Origin: Solobacterium sp.
Lineage (GTDB): Bacteria > Bacillota_I > Bacilli_A > Erysipelotrichales > Erysipelotrichaceae
DNA length: 5,096 nt
Direction: 5' to 3'
Assembly (NCBI GenBank): GCA_017536845.1
Contig: JAFWCP010000196.1
Coordinates: 1-5,096 of the forward strand
A model generated the notes under the pieces. The model did no database searches. It was not told the DNA's origin and saw only the letters and a program-made list of their open reading frames with translations. This document shows, in pieces, positions 1 to 5,096 of the stretch. The first letter of the stretch is position 1, and each line of letters begins with the position of its first letter. A program made the translations under genes and the position numbers.

Positions 1-1
1 A

Positions 2-7
2 AGGAGG
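2..7 (+). promoter_or_regulatory. Ribosome binding site of the EIIC-like gene
   Basis: AGGAGG is a perfect match to the anti-Shine-Dalgarno sequence and sits 7 bases before the ATG at 15. It fixes that ATG as the start of the first gene. The promoter must lie left of the window. Confidence 0.9.
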
Positions 8-14
8 TACTGCA

Positions 15-1067
15 ATGAACTTCAAAGAATTTCTGGAAAAAAAGGATGTCCGCCTGTCGGCGAAACGGTATGGAATTGATGCGATGAGCGCCATGGCGCA
101 GGGACTGTTTGCCTCCCTGCTGACCGGCACCATCCTGTCAACCCTGGGCTCTTCCTTCTCCCTTCCCTTTCTGACCGCGGCCGGTGATTTTGCCAAAGGC
201 GCGGCCGGCATGGCGATGGCCGTCTCCATCGGCTATGCCCTGCAGGCACCCCCGCTTGTGCTGTTTTCGCTGATCGGCGTCGGTTCGGCTGCCAATTCCC
301 TGGGCGGTGCCGGCGGGCCGCTTGCTGTTTACGTCATTACGATACTCACCTGCGAGCTGGGCAAGCTCGTTTCCAAGGAGACAAAAGTCGATATCCTTGT
401 CACGCCGGCCCTTACGATGGTGATCGGTTATCTTTTCAGCGCCCTGATGGCGCCGGCCATCGGCGCCGCGGCGGCAAAGCTTGGTTCCCTGATCATGTGG
501 GCAACGGAGCTGCAGCCCTTCTTCATGGGCATCCTTGTCTCGGTGCTGGTCGGCATCGCTCTGACGTTGCCGATCTCCTCCGCTGCCATCTGCGCTGCCC
601 TTTCCCTTACCGGGCTGGCCGGGGGTGCTGCCGTGGCCGGATGCTGTGCCCAGATGGTCGGCTTTGCGGTCATGAGCTATAAGGAAAACGGCGTCGGGGG
701 ACTTGTCTCCCAGGGCATCGGCACCAGCATGCTGCAGATGAGCAACATCATACGCAATCCCCGCATCTGGCTGCCGCCGATTGTCGCTTCTGCCGTGACC
801 GGCCCTCTTGCCACCATGGTTTTCAGGATGCAGATGAACGGTCCGGCTGTTTCTTCCGGTATGGGGACCTGCGGCTTTGTCGGCCAGATCGGAGTCTACA
901 CCGGCTGGCTCAACGATATCGCCGCCGGCACAAAAACAGCGATCACGGTCATGGACTGGACAGGGATGCTGCTGATCTGCTTTATCCTGCCGGCACTGAT
1001 TTCCCTGATTGTCTGCGAAGCGGAACGCAAGCTTGGCTGGATCAGGGAAAATGATCTGAAGCTTTAA
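15..1067 (+). CDS. PTS EIIC-like membrane permease (PTS_EIIC_2 type)
   Basis: This 350-residue protein is very hydrophobic, with roughly nine or ten membrane segments, for example near residues 25-45, 60-95, 100-116, 126-150, 165-188, 190-222, 250-272 and 318-340. Its Gly/Ala-rich helices, the NPRIWLPP stretch at residues 248-255 and the overall length resemble the stand-alone EIIC family usually named PTS_EIIC_2 (PTS transporter subunit IIC). I recognised this from memory, not from a search. Members are predicted to move a small solute through the cytoplasmic membrane. The substrate cannot be read from the sequence, and no EIIA or EIIB domain is fused to it or encoded elsewhere in the window, so phosphotransfer-coupled sugar import is unproven. 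The start is set by a perfect Shine-Dalgarno sequence 7 bases upstream. The next gene begins 62 bases downstream with no terminator between, so co-transcription is possible. Confidence 0.8.
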   Translation: MNFKEFLEKKDVRLSAKRYGIDAMSAMAQGLFASLLTGTILSTLGSSFSLPFLTAAGDFAKGAAGMAMAVSIGYALQAPPLVLFSLIGVGSAANSLGGAGGPLAVYVITILTCELGKLVSKETKVDILVTPALTMVIGYLFSALMAPAIGAAAAKLGSLIMWATELQPFFMGILVSVLVGIALTLPISSAAICAALSLTGLAGGAAVAGCCAQMVGFAVMSYKENGVGGLVSQGIGTSMLQMSNIIRNPRIWLPPIVASAVTGPLATMVFRMQMNGPAVSSGMGTCGFVGQIGVYTGWLNDIAAGTKTAITVMDWTGMLLICFILPALISLIVCEAERKLGWIRENDLKL

Positions 1068-1076
1068 GATATGCAG

Positions 1077-1107
1077 TTGACAAGCGCTCGATTTGAAAGT
1101 ATAAAAT
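1077..1107 (+). promoter_or_regulatory. Sigma-A promoter of the serine acetyltransferase gene
   Basis: A perfect -35 box TTGACA (1077-1082) is followed by a 17-base spacer and the -10 box TATAAA (1100-1105, within TATAAAAT). Spacing is ideal and the -10 matches five of six consensus bases. Transcription should begin near 1112, leaving a leader of only about 18 bases before the ATG at 1130. That leaves no room for a T-box or riboswitch. A small palindrome, AGCGCT (1083-1088), abuts the -35 box and could be part of an operator, but it is too short to claim. Confidence 0.85.
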
Positions 1108-1116
1108 ACCCTATTC

Positions 1117-1121
1117 AGGAG
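1117..1121 (+). promoter_or_regulatory. Ribosome binding site of the serine acetyltransferase gene
   Basis: AGGAG lies 8 bases before the ATG at 1130, a normal spacing. It supports that ATG over the in-frame ATG two codons later at 1139. Confidence 0.8.
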
Positions 1122-1129
1122 CAATACCC

Positions 1130-1942
1130 ATGACAAATATGAACATTCTTGCTGAACTCAACAGCATCACCGACAACGGTCTGATCGTTCCCTGCCATGT
1201 GCCTGAGCGAACCAATGTCGTAAGCATCATCAAATATCTCCAGGTCACCCTGATGCCTGGCTTCTTCCATTTCAATGACCTTGGCCAGGAGGCAGCCTTC
1301 ATGCAGGCGCAGATCCTGCTCAAACAGGAGATCGGGGCTGCCCTGCAGTTTACCGGCATATGCGATGACTGTGCATCGGAAAAGGTCAATGCCTTTGTGC
1401 AGAAGCTGCCGGAAATCAAGACCCTGATCCTTAGCGACATGCAGGCCATCTATGACGGCGACCCGGCGGCTAAGACCAAGGCGGAAGTCCTGCTCTGCTA
1501 TCCGGGCTTCTACGCCATTTCAATCTACCGCTTCGCCCATGCCCTGTATACGCTCAATATCCCCCTTCTGCCGCGGATCATGACCGAATACGCCCATGAG
1601 AAAACCGGGATCGACATCAACCCCGGCGCCACCATCGGCGACCATTTCTGCATCGACCACGGCACCGGCATCGTCATCGGTGAAACAGCCGTCCTTGGCC
1701 ACCACGTCAAGCTCTATCAGGGTGTGACGATCGGAGCCCGCAGCTTCGATCTTGACGAAAACGGCTTCCCGGTCAAATCCGGCAAGCGCCATCCCAACAT
1801 CGGCAACCATGTCGTCATCTATGCCAATGCGACCATCCTTGGCGGGGATACCTTTATCGGCGACAATGCGGTGATCGGCGGCAACTCCTGGATCCTCTCT
1901 TCGGTGGAACCCGGCAAAACCGTCTACTATACCTCAAAATAA
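1130..1942 (+). CDS. cysE: Serine O-acetyltransferase (CysE/EpsC type)
   Basis: This 270-residue cytoplasmic enzyme should transfer acetyl from acetyl-CoA to L-serine, giving O-acetylserine, the precursor that O-acetylserine sulfhydrylase turns into cysteine. An N-terminal helical region (about residues 1-150) is followed by a left-handed beta-helix of hexapeptide repeats (about 158-262). GIDINPGATIG (160-170) and IDHGTGIVIGET (175-186) hold Asp162 and His177, which line up with the catalytic Asp143/His158 pair of E. coli CysE, also 15 residues apart. Arg220-His221 in KRHPNIG match the substrate-binding Arg-His. Before them, residues 203-219 form a longer loop than in E. coli CysE, typical of the SrpH/EpsC-like subgroup. 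The C-terminus ends in YYTSK, without the terminal Ile that classical CysE inserts into the sulfhydrylase, so complex formation in the usual way is doubtful. The gene has its own promoter and terminator. No sulfhydrylase gene lies in the window. Confidence 0.93.
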   Translation: MTNMNILAELNSITDNGLIVPCHVPERTNVVSIIKYLQVTLMPGFFHFNDLGQEAAFMQAQILLKQEIGAALQFTGICDDCASEKVNAFVQKLPEIKTLILSDMQAIYDGDPAAKTKAEVLLCYPGFYAISIYRFAHALYTLNIPLLPRIMTEYAHEKTGIDINPGATIGDHFCIDHGTGIVIGETAVLGHHVKLYQGVTIGARSFDLDENGFPVKSGKRHPNIGNHVVIYANATILGGDTFIGDNAVIGGNSWILSSVEPGKTVYYTSK

Positions 1943-1968
1943 GCGTGATTGGTGAAATCACGCTTTTT
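1941..1968 (+). terminator. Rho-independent terminator overlapping the cysE stop codon
   Basis: AAGCGTGATT (1941-1950) pairs perfectly with AATCACGCTT (1956-1965) around a five-base loop, GGTGA, and the run of five T (1964-1968) completes an intrinsic terminator. The stem begins at the second base of the TAA stop codon (1940-1942), so the terminator has almost no spacer from the gene. It separates cysE from the following surface-protein gene. Confidence 0.92.
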
Positions 1969-1973
1969 CGTTG

Positions 1974-1982
1974 TGCTATAAT
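1974..1982 (+). promoter_or_regulatory. Extended -10 promoter of the CAP-domain gene
   Basis: TGCTATAAT is a perfect extended -10 element (TGn followed by TATAAT at 1977-1982). No good -35 box is found at 16-18 bases upstream, where the sequence falls inside the terminator hairpin (GAAATC or TGAAAT), consistent with a promoter relying on the extended -10. Transcription should start near 1989, giving a leader of about 18 bases. Confidence 0.8.
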
Positions 1983-1994
1983 TCCACAATACAG

Positions 1995-2000
1995 AAAGGA
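1995..2000 (+). promoter_or_regulatory. Ribosome binding site of the CAP-domain gene
   Basis: AAAGGA ends 7 bases before the ATG at 2008. It is a moderate Shine-Dalgarno sequence and, together with the signal peptide that begins right at this ATG, fixes the start. Confidence 0.75.
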
Positions 2001-2007
2001 TACGAAC

Positions 2008-5000
2008 ATGATCAGATTCAGAAATATTCTTGCAGCTTTGCTGTGCATCACCATTCTGCCGGTATCGGCAGCACCGTCTTTTCCGGAAGACGACATTGAA
2101 CTCCCCATCATTCCCGCCGATCCGCCCAGAAAATCCTATATGACCGTTACCGGCACGGTGGATTATGATTACGCCAATGAAGTTCTGAAGCTTGTCAATG
2201 AAGAACGTCAGAAAGTCAGCGCACAGCCGCTTGTCATGGATACCAAACTGCTGGAAGGGGCAATGATCCGATCAGGCGACATCAGTATCTTCGATGAGCA
2301 CAAGCGGCCGGACGGTACCAGCTGGAACAGCCTTGCCCAGCTGCGCGGCGCATCGGCCGAAAACATCGCATACGGCTACAGCACGCCCGCGGCCGTCGTA
2401 AACGCCTGGATGAATTCCGAAGGCCATAAGGCCAACATCCTCAACGCAGATTATAAAGCCATCGGCATCGGCTGTTTCAAAGTCACATCCGTTTCCGGTG
2501 CCGACCATTATTACTGGGTGCAGAACTTCGCCCGCACGGTCTCTGCCTCAGGATCGCAGGAAGGTCAGACGGAGCGTTCCTTCCGGGCACCTGTTTCAGG
2601 GAAATACGTTACCCTGGGCATCCATCCCGAACAGCTGACCCTGCAGACCGAAGAAATCCACCAGGTCGCATACCACGTCATCAACGAATCAGTCGAAAAC
2701 CCGGTACAATGCGAGGACATGGTCTATACGGTTTCCGACAATTGTGTGACCATCTCTTCTGCCGGCCTGATCACTGCGCTTTCGACCGGTACGGCGAATG
2801 TATCGGCTGAAAACACCGTCGATGCCAGGCTGAAAGCAGAATGTTCGGTCACCGTCATTCCGGTTGAAGTGATGGCCGTGACGCTTGACAAGACCGCCGT
2901 GAGCCTGTTCCCGCAGGAAACAGTCCAGCTGAATGCTGCCATCACGCCGGAAAATGCCGCAGACAAGACCCTCACATGGTCTTCGGACAATGCCGGCATT
3001 GCTTCAGTTGACAATAGCGGACTCGTCACCGCCGTCAAGGTCGTAACCGCCGTCATTACTGTAGGATCTGCCAATGGCAAAACCGCATCCTGCACAGTCA
3101 CGGTAAAGCCGGTTGAAGTGACCTCCGTCACGCTGGACAAGACAACAGCTTCCATCCTGGTTAGCCAGACAGTACAGCTGACCGCTTCCGTCAAGCCTGA
3201 TAACGCCACTGACAAATCACTCACATGGTCATCTGACAAAACATCGGTTGCGACCGTCAATGCCAGCGGCCTGGTCACCGGCGTCAGCGTCGGTTCAGCG
3301 AAAATCACCGCCACCTCTGCCAACGGGAAGACCGCTTCCTGCACGGTTACCGTCAACCCGATTGAAGTCACCTCCGTGACCCTGGATAAGACAACGGCTG
3401 ATATTCAGGTCAATGGAACACTGCAGCTGACCGCTTCCGTCAAGCCTGATAACGCTACCGACAAATCGGTCACATGGTCGTCTGACAAAACATCGGTTGC
3501 GACCGTCAATGCCAATGGCCTTGTCACCGGCATCAGCGTCGGCACAGCTGTGATTACGGCGAAAGGTTCCAACGGCAAGACGGCGGCCTGCACGGTTACG
3601 GTAAAGCCGATTGAAGTCACATCCATCACACTGGACAAGACCACAGCCACTGTCAGGCCCAATGGAACTGTCCAGCTGACCGCTTCCGTCAAACCTGATA
3701 ACGCTACCGACAAATCTGTCACATGGTCGTCTGACAAACCGGCTGTTGCGACCGTCAATGCCAATGGTCTTGTCACCGGTGTCAGCGTCGGCACAGCTGT
3801 GATTACAGCGAAAGCTTCCAACGGGAAGACCGCAGCCTGCACCGTTACCGTCAGCACGGTCGAGGTCGCTTCCATTACGCTGGATAAGACCACTGCCTCC
3901 ATCCTGGTCAAAGGAACGGTCCAGCTCAACGCAGTAATCAGTCCCGCGGATGCCGCAGACAAAACTGTGACATGGTCTTCCGATAAGACTTCTGTAGCAA
4001 CAGTATCTGACAACGGCCTGGTCACCGGCGTCTCCGCCGGCACTGCTGTGATTACGGCAAAGGCTTCCAACGGAAAGACAGCGACCTGCACGGTTACGGT
4101 AAAGCCGATTGAAGTAACTTCCGTTTCGCTGGATCAGACCGCTGCCTCCATCCTTGTCAAAGGCACCGTCCAGCTCAAAGCAGCAGTCAGTCCGGCAGAT
4201 GCCGCAGACAAGACTGTGACATGGTCTTCCGATAAGACCGCTGTAGCAACAGTATCTGACAACGGCCTGGTAACCGGTGTTTCCGTCGGCACGGCCGTGA
4301 TCACGGCCAGAACAGCCAACGGCAAGACCGCATCCTGCACGGTTACGGTAAAGCCGATTGAAGCAGATTCCGTTTCGCTGAATGAGACAGCCCTCACCCT
4401 GAAAGTGGATGATGAATATCAGCTGACTGCCACAGTTTCCCCTGCCGATGCCACTGACAGGACCATCACATGGTCAAGTGACAATCCTGGCATCGTCAAG
4501 GTCGACAGCAACGGCCGTATCACCGCCCTTGCGGAAGGTTCGGCTACCATTACCGCAGCCGCCGCCAACGGCAGGAAGGCGACCTGCAAGGTCACTGTCG
4601 AAGCGAAGGAAATCAAGGATCCTGCCGCCTGCAAGGTCAACGGTTTCTGCTATTACAACGGTAAATACTACTGGTATGAAGGCGGCGTCAGACAGGGTGT
4701 CTCCACCGACCCGAAGTGCTTCTCCTATGACGGCAGCTTAAGAGGCAGAGAAATCTATGATCCTGAAACCGACGGCTGGTACTGGCTGGATGTCATCTAT
4801 GACGGCGCCAAGGCGGAAAACAAGGAAGTCTACATGCCTTACATCTACCAGGATGAAGCCGACCATCTCAGGGATGACGTCTGGATCAATACAGTTGCGG
4901 CGCTGAGCAGACGTTCTTCCCCGGAAAACGTTGACCTGTCCGCCCAGATCGTCAAGGCAATCAAACTCCATGGCGGCCCGGGTTCCGGCAAGTGGGTGCG

Positions 5001-5096
5001 CTATGACAAAGAAGGCAAGATGATCAAAGGCTGGTACACCGTTTCCGGCAAGGATGTTTCCCTGTATCCCAGCCAGGCCGGCAATACGTACTACTA
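2008..5096 (+). CDS. Secreted CAP-domain protein with Ig-like repeats, partial (3' end missing)
   Basis: The frame stays open for 1029 codons and leaves the window without a stop. Residues 1-22 form a signal peptide (basic start MIRFR, hydrophobic core, VSAA cleavage region), so the protein is exported. Residues about 55-177 are a CAP (SCP/PR-1) domain: His98 in HKRPDG, Glu118 in AENIA, Glu138 and His140 in SEGHKANIL, and YYWVQNFA (168-175) keep the cavity residues of the family. The role of bacterial CAP domains is mostly unsettled, so no reaction is assigned. A degenerate Ig-like repeat (about 201-290) and seven Big_2-type repeats of 83 residues each (291-871) form a long stalk, each with TWSS, a GLVT-like turn and CTVTV or CKVTV. 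From 872 a Tyr/Trp/Gly-rich module begins, as in cell-surface-binding repeats. The likely overall role is a surface-attached or secreted adhesin-like protein. It is monocistronic as far as seen, lying between its own promoter and the window edge. Confidence 0.92.
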   Translation, partial: MIRFRNILAALLCITILPVSAAPSFPEDDIELPIIPADPPRKSYMTVTGTVDYDYANEVLKLVNEERQKVSAQPLVMDTKLLEGAMIRSGDISIFDEHKRPDGTSWNSLAQLRGASAENIAYGYSTPAAVVNAWMNSEGHKANILNADYKAIGIGCFKVTSVSGADHYYWVQNFARTVSASGSQEGQTERSFRAPVSGKYVTLGIHPEQLTLQTEEIHQVAYHVINESVENPVQCEDMVYTVSDNCVTISSAGLITALSTGTANVSAENTVDARLKAECSVTVIPVEVMAVTLDKTAVSLFPQETVQLNAAITPENAADKTLTWSSDNAGIASVDNSGLVTAVKVVTAVITVGSANGKTASCTVTVKPVEVTSVTLDKTTASILVSQTVQLTASVKPDNATDKSLTWSSDKTSVATVNASGLVTGVSVGSAKITATSANGKTASCTVTVNPIEVTSVTLDKTTADIQVNGTLQLTASVKPDNATDKSVTWSSDKTSVATVNANGLVTGISVGTAVITAKGSNGKTAACTVTVKPIEVTSITLDKTTATVRPNGTVQLTASVKPDNATDKSVTWSSDKPAVATVNANGLVTGVSVGTAVITAKASNGKTAACTVTVSTVEVASITLDKTTASILVKGTVQLNAVISPADAADKTVTWSSDKTSVATVSDNGLVTGVSAGTAVITAKASNGKTATCTVTVKPIEVTSVSLDQTAASILVKGTVQLKAAVSPADAADKTVTWSSDKTAVATVSDNGLVTGVSVGTAVITARTANGKTASCTVTVKPIEADSVSLNETALTLKVDDEYQLTATVSPADATDRTITWSSDNPGIVKVDSNGRITALAEGSATITAAAANGRKATCKVTVEAKEIKDPAACKVNGFCYYNGKYYWYEGGVRQGVSTDPKCFSYDGSLRGREIYDPETDGWYWLDVIYDGAKAENKEVYMPYIYQDEADHLRDDVWINTVAALSRRSSPENVDLSAQIVKAIKLHGGPGSGKWVRYDKEGKMIKGWYTVSGKDVSLYPSQAGNTYY
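2608..2877 (+). repeat. Degenerate first Ig-like (Big_2-type) repeat
   Basis: Residues 201-290 read as an eighth, decayed copy of the array that follows. IHPEQLTLQTEE stands in for the LDKTTASILV strand, VYTVSDN for TWSSDK, AGLITALSTGTANVSA for the GLVTGVSVGTAVITA segment and CSVTV for CTVTV. Its Cys279 lies exactly 83 residues before the first cysteine of the regular array, so its 3' half is in register. A few extra residues (around VQCEDM) sit in the middle loop and the tryptophan of TWSS is lost. Confidence 0.7.
2878..4620 (+). repeat. Tandem array of seven 249-bp coding repeats (Big_2-type Ig-like domains)
   Basis: Seven head-to-tail units start at 2878, 3127, 3376, 3625, 3874, 4123 and 4372, each exactly 249 bp (83 residues), with no length variation. 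Each begins with a VTLDKT-like strand (SLDQT and SLNET in the last two), has TWSSD in the middle and ends with CTVTV plus KPIEV-like linkers (CKVTV in the last). The single cysteine of each unit falls at residues 362, 445, 528, 611, 694, 777 and 860. Units 2-4 (SVKPDNATDK) and units 5-6 (SPADAADKTV) form two closely related groups at DNA level. Units 1 and 7 are the most diverged, as expected when an array expands from the middle. The Big_2 family is common in bacterial surface proteins as a stalk or adhesion module. Confidence 0.93.
4621..5096 (+). other. Start of aromatic, likely surface-binding C-terminal module of the CAP protein
   Basis: Residues 872-1029 differ from the Ig-like stalk. 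They are rich in Tyr, Trp and Gly: FCYYNGKYYWYEGGVRQG (880-897), GREIYDPETDGWYWLD (913-928), EVYMPYIYQDE, then GKWVRYDKEG (994-1003), KGWYTVSG (1007-1014) and AGNTYYY at the edge. The GKWVRYD...KGWYTVSG...GNTYYY pattern resembles choline-binding/glucan-binding-type repeats and matches, from memory, the C-terminal ends of many secreted proteins of gut Bacillota. Binding to a wall polymer is inferred. Cys875, Cys881 and Cys904 could form a disulfide. The module is cut by the window end. Confidence 0.65.

Noticed and set aside
1068..1129. A terminator between the permease and cysE
   Set aside because: No stem of useful length followed by a T tract is present. Only a short AGCGCT palindrome is found, so read-through remains possible.
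138..1136. A 332-codon minus-strand frame opposite the permease gene
   Set aside because: Its translation is His/Gln/Asp/Arg-rich with no recognisable domain, and the sense strand encodes a clear membrane protein with a perfect ribosome binding site.
2035..2049. Possible lipoprotein signal (LLC at residues 11-13)
   Set aside because: The cysteine sits in the middle of the hydrophobic core, the residues before it do not match the L-A/S-G/A-C lipobox, and a good signal peptidase I site (VSAA) follows at 19-22.
3589..4363. Identical 28-bp segments at regular spacing, resembling a CRISPR array
   Set aside because: Spacing is 249 and 498 bp, the intervening DNA is itself repeated, and the reading frame runs through it. 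These are conserved codons of Ig-like domains, not spacers.
2724..4640. Four open frames on the minus strand across the repeat array (215, 228, 87 and 73 codons)
   Set aside because: They mirror the 249-bp repeats and the codon bias of the sense gene, translate to a repetitive TVTVQ/AVITAVP-like sequence, break at arbitrary points and are antisense to a convincing gene. I treat them as shadows.
4448..4741. A 97-codon plus-strand frame inside the CAP gene
   Set aside because: It lies out of frame within a continuous coding region, is Pro/Arg/Ser-rich low-complexity sequence and has no evident ribosome binding site.

Overview
The window reads left to right on the + strand as three genes: a membrane transporter of the PTS EIIC type, a serine O-acetyltransferase, and a large secreted CAP-domain protein that runs off the right edge. 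Strong AGGAGG-type ribosome binding sites, near-consensus sigma-A promoters and a U-tailed hairpin terminator point to a Bacillota (Firmicutes) bacterium. The coding DNA is GC-rich for that phylum. The third protein combines an N-terminal CAP domain, a run of Big_2-type Ig-like repeats and an aromatic C-terminal module, a layout I associate with gut Erysipelotrichia-like or related Bacillota. That assignment rests on resemblance and is tentative.

Bases 1-1067 hold the ribosome binding site and complete gene of the EIIC-like permease. Its promoter lies outside the window. No terminator follows it. A TTGACA-N17-TATAAA promoter begins 9 bases after its stop codon and serves the serine acetyltransferase (1130-1942), which can also be reached by read-through. 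A 10-bp perfect hairpin with a T tract starts inside the acetyltransferase stop codon and ends that unit. A perfect extended -10 element follows within 10 bases and starts transcription of the third gene.

From 2008 to the right edge a single uninterrupted frame of 1029 codons encodes the secreted protein: signal peptide, CAP domain with its His/Glu residues kept, one degenerate Ig-like repeat, seven Ig-like repeats of exactly 83 residues (249 bp), then the start of a Tyr/Trp/Gly-rich module likely to bind the cell surface. The stop codon lies beyond the window.

The acetyltransferase makes O-acetylserine for cysteine synthesis. Whether the permease is functionally linked to it is unknown. The surface protein is a separate transcription unit. 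I found no RNA gene, mobile element, CRISPR array or phage gene. Apart from the very regular, mosaic repeat array, the region looks like ordinary chromosome.
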